A program made the translations under genes and the position numbers. Positions 35,111-44,245 of a stretch of 64,000 nt of DNA are shown here, in pieces. Each line of letters opens with the position of its first letter. The stretch's first letter is position 1. Source of the DNA: Kocuria massiliensis (lineage in GTDB: Bacteria > Actinomycetota > Actinomycetes > Actinomycetales > Micrococcaceae); assembly GCF_900169715.1 (NCBI RefSeq), contig NZ_LT835161.1, positions 186,001 through 250,000 on the forward strand. The letters are read 5' to 3'. Below the pieces are notes generated by a model. The model made no database searches and had not been told where the DNA came from. It was given only the letters and a program-made list of their open reading frames with translations.

Positions 35111-36741
35111 CCTAAGACGCCGTCCACGAGGGTTTTCGCCTGGTCCTGAACCTGCGCGAGGTGCTCGTCCCCGCGGAAGGATTCGGCGTAGATCTTGTAG
35201 ACGTCTTCCGTACCCGAAGGGCGAGCGGCAAACCAGGCGTTGTCCGTGACCACCTTGAGCCCTCCGATGGGTTCGCCGTTGCCGGGGGCCTCAGTGAGCG
35301 TCGCCGTGATGGGGTCGCCCGCGAGTTCTGTGGCCGTGACGTCGGACGGTGAGAGCTTCTTGAGCTGTGCCTTTTGCTCCCGGTTGGCCGGCGCGTCGAT
35401 CCGGGCGTAGCTGGGGGCGCCGAATTCCTCGGTCAGCTCGGCGTACCGCTGGGACGGCGTCTTGCCCGTGACGGCCGTGATTTCCGAGGCCAGCAGCGCG
35501 AGGATGATGCCGTCCTTATCGGTGGTCCACACCGAGCCGTTCTTTCGGAGGAACGAGGCGCCCGCTGATTCTTCTCCACCGAAGCCCAGGGAGCCATCCA
35601 ACAAACCGGGGACGAAGTATTTGAAGCCGACCGGCACCTCCACGAGCCGACGGCCCAGCGAATCCGCAACCTTGTCGATGATCGAGGAGGACACCAAGGT
35701 CTTGCCGATTCCGGTCTCGGGGTTCCATCCGGAACGATTCCGGTAGAGGTAGTCGATGGCCACGGCGAGGAAGTGGTTTGGATTCATCAGACCCGCGTCG
35801 GGGGTGACGATGCCGTGCCGGTCGGAGTCGGCGTCGTTGCCAGTGGCAATGTCGTAGCTCGAACGGTTGGAAATGAGGGAAGCCATCGCGTTCGGGGAGG
35901 AGCAATCCATGCGGATTTTCTCGTCCCAATCGAGGGTCATGAAGCCCCACTGAGGGTCGACTTCCGGGTTGACCACGTTCATGTTCAGGCCGAAACGCTC
36001 GGAAATGGTGATCCAGTATTCGACGGAGGCGGACCCCATGGGATCGGCGCCGATGCGTAGCCCGGAATTGCGAATCGCGTCCAGATCGATGATCTCGGGT
36101 AATTCGGATACGTAGGACGCCATGTAGTCGAAGAGCCCCGTGGTGTCCGCCGTCTTGGCTTGGGCGAGGTCCACGCGCCGCACCCCGCGGAGACGGTCGG
36201 ACAGGAGCTCATTGGCGCGGTTGGCGATCCAGGTGGTCGCGTCGGAATCGGCCGGGCCGCCGTGAGGTGGGTTGTATTTGAAGCCGCCGTCGGAGGGCGG
36301 GTTGTGGCTCGGGGTGATGACGATGCCGTCTGCACGCGGGGCATCGGGCTGGGCGTTGTGCTTGAGGATCGCGTGCGAGAGCGCGGGGGTTGGCACGTAT
36401 CCGGCATTGGAATCCAGGAGTACGGGCACGTGATTGCCGGCGAGCACCTCGAGCGCGGTGTCTTGTGCGGGCCCAGAGAGTGCGTGGGTATCCCGACCCA
36501 TGTAGATCGGACCCGTATACCCTTCGCGGGCGCGATACTCGACGATTGCCTGCGTCACCGCGGCAATGTGGGCCTCGTTGAAGGATCCCTTGAGTGAACT
36601 CCCTCGGTGCCCCGAGGTCCCGAACACAACACGTTGATCGGGGTTTTCCGGGTCGGGTGCCACGGAATAGTAGGCATCGATCAGGGCATCCAGGTCGACG
36701 AGGTCTTCAGTCTGGGCGGGGGTTCCGGCACGGCTTTCCAT
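35107..36741 (-). CDS. pgm: Phosphoglucomutase (alpha-D-glucose phosphate-specific)
   Basis: 544-residue cytosolic enzyme interconverting glucose-1-phosphate and glucose-6-phosphate for glycogen, trehalose and nucleotide-sugar synthesis. Motifs: FGTSGHRGSSLKGSFNE, the phosphoserine loop ITPSHNPPSDGGFKYNP with S145, metal-binding GNDADSDRHG and sugar loop GFGGEESAG. The start is probably leaderless (TAGGTT six bases before the ATG). Single gene. It converges on the AlbA_2 gene, each stop using the shared CTAG. Confidence 0.96.
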   Translation of the reverse strand: MESRAGTPAQTEDLVDLDALIDAYYSVAPDPENPDQRVVFGTSGHRGSSLKGSFNEAHIAAVTQAIVEYRAREGYTGPIYMGRDTHALSGPAQDTALEVLAGNHVPVLLDSNAGYVPTPALSHAILKHNAQPDAPRADGIVITPSHNPPSDGGFKYNPPHGGPADSDATTWIANRANELLSDRLRGVRRVDLAQAKTADTTGLFDYMASYVSELPEIIDLDAIRNSGLRIGADPMGSASVEYWITISERFGLNMNVVNPEVDPQWGFMTLDWDEKIRMDCSSPNAMASLISNRSSYDIATGNDADSDRHGIVTPDAGLMNPNHFLAVAIDYLYRNRSGWNPETGIGKTLVSSSIIDKVADSLGRRLVEVPVGFKYFVPGLLDGSLGFGGEESAGASFLRKNGSVWTTDKDGIILALLASEITAVTGKTPSQRYAELTEEFGAPSYARIDAPANREQKAQLKKLSPSDVTATELAGDPITATLTEAPGNGEPIGGLKVVTDNAWFAARPSGTEDVYKIYAESFRGDEHLAQVQDQAKTLVDGVLG

Positions 36742-36747
36742 GCGTCT

Positions 36748-36753
36748 AACCTA
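36748..36753 (-). promoter_or_regulatory. -10 box of pgm (leaderless type)
   Basis: On the minus strand TAGGTT lies 6 nt before the pgm ATG. The -35 position would fall inside the hutG terminator hairpin at 36769-36800; no consensus -35 is visible. Confidence 0.4.
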
Positions 36754-36768
36754 TCCCGAATGCGCCTC

Positions 36769-36800
36769 TTCGCGCGCCCACACCGTGGTGGGCGCGCGAA
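36769..36800. terminator. Terminator of hutG
   Basis: A perfect 13-bp stem (36769-36781 with 36788-36800), seven bases downstream of the hutG stop and directly upstream of pgm. Confidence 0.75.
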
Positions 36801-36806
36801 CCATCT

Positions 36807-37829
36807 TTAGAGGCCGCGGGAATGCAACGCCTCCTCGCGTTGAGCCAAGACGTCCAGCTCTTCTTGGTTTCCGGCGTCGGGTGACGGACGGTTGAATGCC
36901 TCGAGCGTGGCCCGTTCGATGAGGCGTGCACCGGCTCGAGCCGTTCGGTCGTCGAGGTCCAGCTCCGGGATGAGTCCGACGACGTCCATCATGAGGAGCT
37001 TGCCGCTTTGAGCCACCTGCGTGACAACCTCTTCGGCGATGATCAGTGGAACGCCCAGACTCGAGGGGACGCTGACTCCCGGAGCCTGATAACCGGGCAA
37101 GACGTCGAGGTCCAGGCTCAGGTAGATGAGGTCGAGACCGGCGATCTGCTCGGCCACAAAGGCGGCGACGTCGGCGGACTTGGTCTCCTGGCACTCGGTG
37201 TCTTTGAGGTAGCTGGCCCCAAAGTTGATGGCGTGCTCGAACTGAGCGCGGACGTTGTCTGCGGTGTTGATGCCAAGAACGCTGTAGTGGAAGTCTCGGC
37301 CAGCCTTCTTCTCGTCCGCGAAAATCTGACGCACGCACGTGACCTCGCTGGGTTTGGGCGTGTTGCGCATGGCGAAGTGTGCATCCAGGGAAATAACGCC
37401 CCAGGTTTTCGCCGAGTCGAGGGCGCCGGAGGCAGCCAATCCGAGGTAACCGGCGTAGGTGGTTTCGTGTCCTCCGCCGAGCAGCACCGTCATGCGATGC
37501 TCCGGAATGATGTCGGCCAGTTTCTTCCCGGCCGCGGCTTGAGCGGACTCCATGTCGTGGTCCGTGACGGTCACGTCCCCGCGGTCGTGCACGATCTGGC
37601 CACCGTGAAAGGCGAGCTGAGCCAGAGCATGGCGCAGGTTATAGGGCCCCTTGTTCGCTCCGGGACGGCCTTGGTCGCGAATTGTTCCTTCGTGGGATGC
37701 GAATCCGCAGATCGCCAAGCCCTTGGGCTCATGCTGCCGTTGAACCTGTCCCGCATAGACCATGTGGTGCCAGCGGGTATGAACGGCCCCCGGACCTTCG
37801 TCGCGTCCCATCCACGGTGTCGTTTCCAT
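36807..37829 (-). CDS. hutG: Formimidoylglutamase-like ureohydrolase with altered metal site
   Basis: 340-residue arginase-superfamily protein closest in pattern to HutG, which splits formiminoglutamate in histidine degradation. Manganese ligands found: H121 in GGGHE, D149 and H151 in LDAHFAMR, D240 and D242 in SLDLDVLPG. The fifth position, normally Asp in DAHxD, is A153, and the following SGTPF-type loop reads PSEVTCVRQ. Loss of one Mn-A ligand may weaken or change activity. No other hut gene lies nearby. The start follows AGGA by seven bases; a palindrome at 37864 may be its operator. Confidence 0.8.
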   Translation of the reverse strand: METTPWMGRDEGPGAVHTRWHHMVYAGQVQRQHEPKGLAICGFASHEGTIRDQGRPGANKGPYNLRHALAQLAFHGGQIVHDRGDVTVTDHDMESAQAAAGKKLADIIPEHRMTVLLGGGHETTYAGYLGLAASGALDSAKTWGVISLDAHFAMRNTPKPSEVTCVRQIFADEKKAGRDFHYSVLGINTADNVRAQFEHAINFGASYLKDTECQETKSADVAAFVAEQIAGLDLIYLSLDLDVLPGYQAPGVSVPSSLGVPLIIAEEVVTQVAQSGKLLMMDVVGLIPELDLDDRTARAGARLIERATLEAFNRPSPDAGNQEELDVLAQREEALHSRGL

Positions 37830-37863
37830 GGTGTGTCCTAACTGTTGAAATTGGGCCCTTGTG

Positions 37864-37876
37864 CTTGTTGAACAAG
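37864..37876. promoter_or_regulatory. Short perfect palindrome upstream of hutG
   Basis: CTTGTT-G-AACAAG, a perfect inverted repeat with a one-base centre, 35-47 bases upstream of the hutG start codon in the hutG/rhodanese divergent region. Candidate operator. Confidence 0.4.
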
Positions 37877-38060
37877 TAACACCTTCGGGAGCTCTGTGGC
37901 AAGGGACACACGCTGGATTCCCTTCGAAAGTGGATATTCGGGGGTCGAAAGACCAGATATCGGAATCCTGTGGAGAACTTCGTTCGGTGATGCGATGCGC
38001 GGTAAGTTGTGGGGAAGAAGTACGACGAGCCGTTCACCGGCCGCTATTCAGGAGGTACCC

Positions 38061-38390
38061 ATGGACGAGAACGTTCCCAACGTCAAGGTCGACGACATTC
38101 CGGAAGGCGCCAAGATCCTCGACGTCCGCGAAGATTACGAGTGGGAAGAAGGCCATATCGCTGGTGCTCAGCACCTGCCGTTGGATCAGGTTCCCGCACG
38201 ATACGGCGAGGTCCCGTTGGACGAGGACGTCTACGTCATCTGCCGTTCCGGTGGCAGGTCCCTGCGGGCCACGGCGTACCTGAACCAGTACGGATTTGAT
38301 GCGTACAACGTCGTGGGCGGAATGGGCGCCTGGCAAGACGCCGAAAAACCGATGGTGTCCGAAAACGGCCAGACCCCGCAGGTTCGGTAG
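38061..38390 (+). CDS. Single-domain rhodanese
   Basis: 109-residue sulfurtransferase-like protein with the full rhodanese fold: KILDVREDYEWEEGHIAGA, AQHLPLDQV and the active-site loop VICRSGGRS with catalytic C61, then NVVGGMGAW. AGGAGG lies just before the ATG; longer frames upstream lack a ribosome site. It precedes pheA by 13 bases and may be co-transcribed with it. Physiological acceptor unknown. Confidence 0.92.
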   Translation: MDENVPNVKVDDIPEGAKILDVREDYEWEEGHIAGAQHLPLDQVPARYGEVPLDEDVYVICRSGGRSLRATAYLNQYGFDAYNVVGGMGAWQDAEKPMVSENGQTPQVR

Positions 38391-38403
38391 GCCGGCTGCC
38401 CTC

Positions 38404-39324
38404 ATGAAGTACACCTATTTGGGCCCGGAGGGAACTTTCTCCGAGGCCGCGTTGCTCTCCGTCCCGGAGGCGGCCGAAGCCGAACGCATTCCGTCGCATT
38501 CGGTGCCTGCTGCACTCAGCAAGGTCCGTCAGGGGGAGGTCGACGCCGCCATGGTGCCGATCGAGAACTCGGTCGAGGGTGGGGTCACCGCAACTCTCGA
38601 TGCCATCGCCGCGGGCGACGACCTCCGCATCGTTGGAGAAGTTCTCGTGCCGATTCGCTTCATCCTCGTGGGTGCGCCCGGCATCCGTCTGGATGAGGTG
38701 CGCGTGGTCTCGACGCACTCCCACGCGTGGGCCCAGGTGCGCGGCTGGATGGAAGAAACCCTTCCGGGGGCCGACTACGTTCCGGCCAGCTCGACGGCCG
38801 CCGCCGCCGTCGCCCTGCTCGATGGAACCCCCGATTACGACGCCGCCGTGTGTTCTCCCATCGTGGCCGACCATCACCCCGAATTGAACGTCTTGGCGAC
38901 CGATATCGGCGACAACGCCAATGCGATCACGAGGTTCGTCCTCGTGACCGCCGTAAAGGGAGGATTGCCGACGCCGGCACCCACCGGCGCGGACAAAACG
39001 ACCGTGGTCATTCCACTCCCCAAGGATCGCGCTGGAGCCCTGATGGATCTGCTCGAGCAATTTGCTGCTCGAGGTGTCAATCTTTCGCGCATCGAATCCC
39101 GCCCCACAGGCGAGGCCCTTGGCATGTACTTCTTCTCGATCGACGCCGAAGGTCACGTGGACAACTTGCGGATGCGTCATGCCTTGCGTGGGCTTCATAG
39201 AGTCTCACCCGGAGTGAAATTCCTCGGTTCTTATCCCCGGGCCGATGGGCGCAAGCCGATTGTCGATCCGCACCACACGGACGAGGCCTTTGCCCGTGCG
39301 AATGCCTGGGTCGACGGCCTCTGA
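38404..39324 (+). CDS. pheA: Prephenate dehydratase
   Basis: 306-residue monofunctional enzyme converting prephenate to phenylpyruvate in phenylalanine synthesis. Catalytic domain: YLGPEGTFSEAAL, MVPIENSVEGGVTATLDAI and, near residue 190, the region NAITRFVLV (family motif TRF). The C-terminal ACT domain (residues about 205-280) carries RAGALMDLLEQFAARGVNL and the ESRPTG phenylalanine-binding motif, so feedback inhibition by phenylalanine is expected. The start is the ATG that begins the conserved fold (MKYTYLGPEGTF); the ribosome site is weak. Confidence 0.95.
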   Translation: MKYTYLGPEGTFSEAALLSVPEAAEAERIPSHSVPAALSKVRQGEVDAAMVPIENSVEGGVTATLDAIAAGDDLRIVGEVLVPIRFILVGAPGIRLDEVRVVSTHSHAWAQVRGWMEETLPGADYVPASSTAAAAVALLDGTPDYDAAVCSPIVADHHPELNVLATDIGDNANAITRFVLVTAVKGGLPTPAPTGADKTTVVIPLPKDRAGALMDLLEQFAARGVNLSRIESRPTGEALGMYFFSIDAEGHVDNLRMRHALRGLHRVSPGVKFLGSYPRADGRKPIVDPHHTDEAFARANAWVDGL

Positions 39325-39367
39325 GGCCATGTTGACCCATGTCGGCCGATCCTGAACACTTAAGCTG

Positions 39368-39691
39368 ATGAACGACTTTGGAGGCGGAATGCGGGTACCC
39401 GGTTGGCTGCAGGCGGGCGTGATCATGCTCGTCTTGGGCATTTTTGTGGGTGGCTACGGTCTCGGCATTTGGGCTCTCGAGCTTGGCCACGATACGGAAG
39501 CCGATAGCGGAGCCAAGATCGCTTCCCCCATCATGATGCTCGCGGGCATCCCCTTGCTCATCCTGGGACTCATCATGACCATCTCGGGGCTCGTGGGTGA
39601 AAAACGCGCTCGCGATCAGTTGATCGAGAAGCGGATGCAGGAGGCTGCTCAGACGTCGTCGTCGGAGAAGTCGCCTTCCCTACCGGCCTAG
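39368..39691 (+). CDS. Small two-helix membrane protein
   Basis: 107 residues, function not recognised. Two hydrophobic helices (LQAGVIMLVLGIFVGGYGLG and SPIMMLAGIPLLILGLIMTI) are joined by a short polar loop and followed by a charged cytoplasmic tail (EKRARDQLIEKRMQE). An alternative start at 39389 has GGAGG just upstream and may be the true one. The stop shares CTAG with the convergent lipid kinase gene. Confidence 0.65.
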   Translation: MNDFGGGMRVPGWLQAGVIMLVLGIFVGGYGLGIWALELGHDTEADSGAKIASPIMMLAGIPLLILGLIMTISGLVGEKRARDQLIEKRMQEAAQTSSSEKSPSLPA

Positions 39692-40839
39692 CGCCGCACG
39701 AGACGGCGCCAATTCCACCCGGAGCGTGAATCGCCTGCGGACTTGCTGAGATTCGCCAAGCTCCGAAATGGAGTCATGGTTTCGGGGTAGGTATTGATGC
39801 TGAGCGTTGCGGGGAGCACCTCCGCAACCAGCCGCTCGGCAGTTCCGATGAGGTCGCCGTCGATTTCTACCGGCTGGGGATGATGACCGAAGTCGAGCAC
39901 CGCTCTCGAGCCGTGAAGATGCTCGATCACCGGTAGTCCGCTCCGATTGCGCATAATGACCTGACGGGTGAGGGACGCCCACCCAATCAGGTTCCGCGGC
40001 GTCATCAAAATGAGTTCGAGCTGGCCGTCGTCGGCGGTGGAGCGCGAGGCCAGGTGAATTCCGGCGGTGATTTCGCCGCAATTGGCCACCAGAACCGACT
40101 GAATCTTGCGTCGGATGGGCCGTTCGTCGTCCATTTGAAGAGAGACGGCGCTCCGAGGCGACACGAGATTCCGCAATCCCGCCTCCACGTAGGCCAACCA
40201 TCCCCATCGGGATTTGAGGTCTTCACGGGTGTCCGTCATGACCTGTGCGTCGAAACCTGCGCCGCCCATGACCAGGAACGTCGTCTCGTCGGAGGATTTG
40301 TCCGGTCGACGCACGTTCAAGCGAATCGTGTCGATCCGACGAGGTCGACCGTGCAGGGCCGTGTCGATGGCCGAATGCAGATCCGAGATCGGCAATTCCA
40401 AATTCCGTGCCAAAAGGTTGCCGGTGCCGAGGGGCACAATGCCCAAGTTCGCCGTGGTCCCTTGAAGGACCTCTGCGACCTGCCGGACCGTCCCGTCTCC
40501 ACCCATCGCGATCAGGAGGTCACAGCCATCGGCCAGTGCCTGCTGGGCCATGCCGTGCCCCGGATCGTCCTCGGTGGTCTCGTAAAACCGTGGCGTCGGC
40601 CAATCGGCGCGACGTGTGGCGTGGGTCAGGGCGTCGCACGAAAAATGCGCCAGGGACTTGGTGGGGTTGTACACGACGCCCACGTGGCGGGGCTCGCCCG
40701 GCTCGAGCCGGGGACGCCACGGAACCGCTTGGGTCAAGAGGGGAGGACGACCTCGTGAAGTCGTGATGACGCTGGCCGCTGCGGCGACGGCGAGCCCGAC
40801 GAAACTCGCGATGCCGACGGCTTTTCCGGGAAGGCGCAT
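39688..40839 (-). CDS. Diacylglycerol kinase-family lipid kinase
   Basis: 383-residue DagK/YegS-type kinase. A hydrophobic N-terminal segment (residues about 8-27) is followed by the catalytic domain: VVYNPTKS, the nucleotide loop AMGGDGTVRQVAEV, PLGTGNLLAR and, C-terminal, the beta-sandwich with ILMTPRNLIGWASL. Such enzymes phosphorylate diacylglycerol or related lipids at the membrane. Single gene, convergent with the small membrane protein. Confidence 0.88.
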   Translation of the reverse strand: MRLPGKAVGIASFVGLAVAAAASVITTSRGRPPLLTQAVPWRPRLEPGEPRHVGVVYNPTKSLAHFSCDALTHATRRADWPTPRFYETTEDDPGHGMAQQALADGCDLLIAMGGDGTVRQVAEVLQGTTANLGIVPLGTGNLLARNLELPISDLHSAIDTALHGRPRRIDTIRLNVRRPDKSSDETTFLVMGGAGFDAQVMTDTREDLKSRWGWLAYVEAGLRNLVSPRSAVSLQMDDERPIRRKIQSVLVANCGEITAGIHLASRSTADDGQLELILMTPRNLIGWASLTRQVIMRNRSGLPVIEHLHGSRAVLDFGHHPQPVEIDGDLIGTAERLVAEVLPATLSINTYPETMTPFRSLANLSKSAGDSRSGWNWRRLVRR

Positions 40840-40925
40840 ATACCCAGGTTACCGGTCGCCGTCGTGATTGCCGTGACAACGCCGGTGTGCCTCGAACCGC
40901 GCGTGGCACTTCCCCGGCGGTGCGG

Positions 40926-40931
40926 TAAGTT
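40926..40931 (+). promoter_or_regulatory. -10 box of serS (leaderless type)
   Basis: TAAGTT ends 6 nt before the GTG start at 40938. The G-rich spacer is too close to the start to be an effective Shine-Dalgarno site. Confidence 0.4.
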
Positions 40932-40937
40932 AGGGGC

Positions 40938-42245
40938 GTGATCGACATTAACCTGCTGCGCGAAAATCCTGACCTCTTCCGGGCTTCACAGCGAGCCCGC
41001 CGATCCGACGTCGAACTCGTGGACCAAATCCTTGAGGCCGACGCTCATCGGCGCCAATCGGTGAGTGATTTCGAGTCTTTGAGAGCCGAACAGAAGTCCT
41101 TCGGCAAGAAGGTCTCGCAAGCTCAGGGCGAGGAAAAGCAGAATTTGCTCGCCGAGGTTAAGGACCTGTCCCAGCGCGTCAAGGCCGCTGAAGCTGCCGC
41201 AAACGAGGCACAGGCGACTCAGGACGATCTCCTGTCCCGCATGGAGAACCTCATTATCGACGGCGTCCCCACCGGCGGCGAGGACGATTTCGTTACCCTC
41301 AAGACCGTTGGCGAACCTCGGGACTTCAGCGCGGAAGGGTTCGAACCGAGGGATCATTTGGAAATCGGTGAATTGGTCGACGGCATCGACATGGCGCGCG
41401 GCGCCAAGGTCTCCGGTGCCCGCTTCTACTTCCTGAAGGGAGCCGTCGCTCGCCTCGAGCAGGCCCTGCTCTGGATGGCCCTCGATCAGGCCACCAAGGC
41501 CGGCTTCACCATGCTGACCTCGCCCACCCTCGTGCGTCCCGAAACGATGGCCGGAACCGGATTTAACGTCAAGCACGACGACGAAATCTACCGCCTGGAA
41601 CGCGACGACCTTTACCTCGTGGGAACCTCGGAGGTTGCCATCGCGGGGTATCACGCCGACGAAATCATTGATTTCGAGAAGGGCCCGAAAAAGTACCTGG
41701 GGTGGTCCAGCTGCTACCGCCGCGAGGCGGGCTCGGCCGGCAAGGACACCCGCGGAATCATTCGCGTTCACCAGTTCAATAAAGCTGAGATGTTCGTGTA
41801 TTGCCCGGTCGAAGAGGCCGAAGGCATGCACGAGAAAATGCTTGCGTGGGAAGAAGAGATGCTGGCCAAGTGCGAGCTCGCGTACCGCGTGATCGATACC
41901 GCCGCAGGGGACTTGGGGAGCTCCGCGGCCCGGAAATTCGATTGCGAAGCGTGGATCCCCACGCAAGGCACGTACCGCGAGCTGACCTCCACCTCGAATT
42001 GCACGACCTACCAGGCCCGTCGATTGAATATTCGCGAGCGTAAGCCGGATTTCGTGGACGGACAAGGCAAAACGAAAAAGGGCGGAACTCGCACGGTCGC
42101 CACCCTCAACGGGACGCTGGCGACCACGCGCTGGCTTGTCGCGATCCTGGAGACCCATCAGCAGCGGGACGGATCGGTTCGCATCCCCGAGGCGCTGCGA
42201 CCCTACATGGGCGGCATGGAAGTTCTCGACGCCGCCGGCGAGTAA
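40938..42245 (+). CDS. serS: Seryl-tRNA synthetase
   Basis: 435-residue class II synthetase charging tRNA-Ser. The N-terminal long antiparallel coiled coil that binds the tRNA variable arm covers residues about 30-100. Motif 2 ([20 protein letters not shown]) and motif 3 ([15 protein letters not shown]) are intact, as is the serine-binding TSEVAI. GTG start, probably leaderless. Essential housekeeping gene, next to a lipid kinase and a HAD phosphatase as commonly seen in Micrococcales. Confidence 0.97.
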   Translation: MIDINLLRENPDLFRASQRARRSDVELVDQILEADAHRRQSVSDFESLRAEQKSFGKKVSQAQGEEKQNLLAEVKDLSQRVKAAEAAANEAQATQDDLLSRMENLIIDGVPTGGEDDFVTLKTVGEPRDFSAEGFEPRDHLEIGELVDGIDMARGAKVSGARFYFLKGAVARLEQALLWMALDQATKAGFTMLTSPTLVRPETMAGTGFNVKHDDEIYRLERDDLYLVGTSEVAIAGYHADEIIDFEKGPKKYLGWSSCYRREAGSAGKDTRGIIRVHQFNKAEMFVYCPVEEAEGMHEKMLAWEEEMLAKCELAYRVIDTAAGDLGSSAARKFDCEAWIPTQGTYRELTSTSNCTTYQARRLNIRERKPDFVDGQGKTKKGGTRTVATLNGTLATTRWLVAILETHQQRDGSVRIPEALRPYMGGMEVLDAAGE

Positions 42246-42257
42246 GAACAGTCGTTA

Positions 42258-42284
42258 AACCGCCCGGCCTCGCGGGGCGCGGTT
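42258..42284. terminator. Possible serS terminator hairpin
   Basis: AACCGC and GCGGTT enclose further C/G pairs, 13 bases after the serS stop. No T tract follows. Confidence 0.4.
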
Positions 42285-42389
42285 CAGAACTCGAAGAATT
42301 CGCTTCCACGACGCAGTTTTTGCCGTGGGTTCACCGCGACGTCGCCGAAATGGCGTTGTCCCGTTAGGGCGGGCCTGTCGGATGAAAGC

Positions 42390-43247
42390 ATGGAACTTAT
42401 GACAGAAGAGATGATTCACCCGCCGGTGCAAGGGCACTGGCACCAAGAAGCAGGGGTGAAGTACCTGGTGGCCCTTGATGTCGACGGAACACTCGTCGAT
42501 CATGACGGCCACATGAGCGACGCGGTACGGCAAGCCGTCCAAGACGTCGCCCGCGAGGGGCACCATGTGGTCGTGTCCACGGGTCGGTCGAAAGGCGCCA
42601 CCCTCCCCATTGTGGAACTCACCGGGATCGAACGCGGATTTGCGGTGAGCTCGAATGGCGGTGTGACCGTTGAGATCGGCCCGGATTTTCGGGAGGGATA
42701 CCGCGTGGTGGACGCCGTAACCTTTAAGCCCGCCAAGGCGCTCGCGGCCCTCGGAGACCGTCTGCCCGGCGCGAAGTTCGCGTTGGAGGCCGCCGACGGC
42801 TCTTTTTACTCCACCGCGCAATTTCAAGATCGCAGTTTTGGCATGGAGGCGCAGCAGGTTTCCTTCGAGGAGCTGCTGAAGCTCGAGGCCGTGCGTGTGG
42901 TGGTCTTCTCGAGTGAAATCGACTTGGGGACCTTCTCCGAGATCATCGACGAGGTGGGTTTGCACGGCGTGACGTACGCCGTGGGTTGGACGCCGTGGTT
43001 GGATATTGCCGCGAGTGGGGTCTCTAAGGCCTCTGCCCTGGAATTGATTCGTCGCCAGCTGGGTGTGGACCCGGCCCATACGATCGCGATGGGCGACGGA
43101 CACAACGACGTCGAGATGCTCCAATGGGCCGCGCGCGGAGTGGCCATGGGTCAGGCCCCGGAAGAGGTCATCGCGGCGGCCAACGAAGTGACCGAATCGG
43201 TGTACGACGACGGCGCGGCCCGAATTCTCCGCACCATCCTCGCCTAA
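42390..43247 (+). CDS. HAD-superfamily Cof-type hydrolase
   Basis: 285-residue cytosolic phosphatase of the Cof subfamily. A tail of about 23 residues precedes the core motifs ALDVDGTLVDHDG (nucleophile Asp), VSTGRSK, SKASALELI (Lys) and GDGHNDVEMLQWA. Substrate unknown. ATGs at 42390 and 42399 are both possible; neither has a strong ribosome site. Confidence 0.88.
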   Translation: MELMTEEMIHPPVQGHWHQEAGVKYLVALDVDGTLVDHDGHMSDAVRQAVQDVAREGHHVVVSTGRSKGATLPIVELTGIERGFAVSSNGGVTVEIGPDFREGYRVVDAVTFKPAKALAALGDRLPGAKFALEAADGSFYSTAQFQDRSFGMEAQQVSFEELLKLEAVRVVVFSSEIDLGTFSEIIDEVGLHGVTYAVGWTPWLDIAASGVSKASALELIRRQLGVDPAHTIAMGDGHNDVEMLQWAARGVAMGQAPEEVIAAANEVTESVYDDGAARILRTILA

Positions 43248-43311
43248 CCGGTTCCTCCCTGGCGCGCGCACGCCGTAGTCTCGAGTGAGAACAACGGACC
43301 TGGGAGGATTC

Positions 43312-44112
43312 ATGAAGGTAGCGATTGCGCAGATCAACAGCAGCCACACGGTGGCCGAGAACTTGACGAAGGTTCAGGATTACGCGCGACGTTCGGCCGA
43401 GTCGGGGGCCGACGTCGTCGTCTTTCCCGAAGCCACGATGACGGCGTTTGGTTCCGATCTTGCCGCGGCCGCACAGGAGCACGGCGAACACTGGAAGACC
43501 GAGTTGCAGTGGCTCGCGGCCGAAACGGAGATCACCGTGATCGTGGGCGAGTTCGCCCCCGCGGAAGACGGCAAGGTGCGCAATATCCTGGCGGTGTACA
43601 CGCCGTCAGGGGAGCGGCTGGACTACGCGAAAATGCACCTTTACGACGCGTTCGGGTTTACCGAGTCCGAGACCGTGTCAGCGGGCCAGGACGTGGTGGT
43701 CGTCAACATTGCTGGGGTCAATGTGGGTCTGAGCTTGTGCTACGACATTCGCTTTCCCAAGTTGTACGCCGAACTCTCCCGGAAGGGCGCCGATGTTTGT
43801 GTCGTGAGTGCTTCGTGGGCTGGCGGAGAGGGCAAGGTCGAGCAGTGGGAGACCTTGGCGAGGGCGAGAGCTCTGGATAGCAACACTCTTGTGGTTTCGG
43901 TAGATCAGGCCGACCCCGCGGCTTCCGGGATCTCGGTGACTCCCGGCGCGCCCACGGGCATTGGGCACAGCCTGGTCTCGGACCCTTTCGGTCACGTCCT
44001 TCACAGTTTCGGTGAGGATGAGCAGTTGCGCGTCATCGAGCTGGACTTGGACGTGGTGCGTCGTGCCGAGAAGTCGATTCCGGTGTTGGAGAACGCGAAG
44101 CTGGGGTACTAG
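43312..44112 (+). CDS. Carbon-nitrogen hydrolase (nitrilase superfamily, Nit/omega-amidase-like)
   Basis: 266-residue cytosolic hydrolase with the Glu-Lys-Cys triad in place: E40 in VVVFPEAT, K107 in YAKMHLYDAFG and C143 in LSLCYDIRFP. The KMHLYDAFG and CYDIRFPKLY forms are typical of the Nit1/Nit2/YafV-like branch that repairs or hydrolyses omega-amides and deaminated glutathione. GGGAGG precedes the ATG at 43312; a longer frame from 43285 begins before that site. Monocistronic. Confidence 0.9.
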   Translation: MKVAIAQINSSHTVAENLTKVQDYARRSAESGADVVVFPEATMTAFGSDLAAAAQEHGEHWKTELQWLAAETEITVIVGEFAPAEDGKVRNILAVYTPSGERLDYAKMHLYDAFGFTESETVSAGQDVVVVNIAGVNVGLSLCYDIRFPKLYAELSRKGADVCVVSASWAGGEGKVEQWETLARARALDSNTLVVSVDQADPAASGISVTPGAPTGIGHSLVSDPFGHVLHSFGEDEQLRVIELDLDVVRRAEKSIPVLENAKLGY

Positions 44113-44119
44113 TCGGAGA

Positions 44120-44137
44120 CGTCCAGCGTGCTGGACG
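44120..44137. terminator. Short hairpin after the amidohydrolase gene
   Basis: CGTCCAG (44120-44126) and CTGGACG (44131-44137) pair perfectly around a 4-nt loop, 8 bases after the stop. No T tract. Confidence 0.4.
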
Positions 44138-44245
44138 CCTGTGGTGCCACGGATGGTGTTCCGAATCTTGGTCAGACCATTGACGAACCCCTGATCGATT
44201 GGAATTCTCAATGACAAGAGACGGGAAGGGCCGGAGGAGGAAGCC

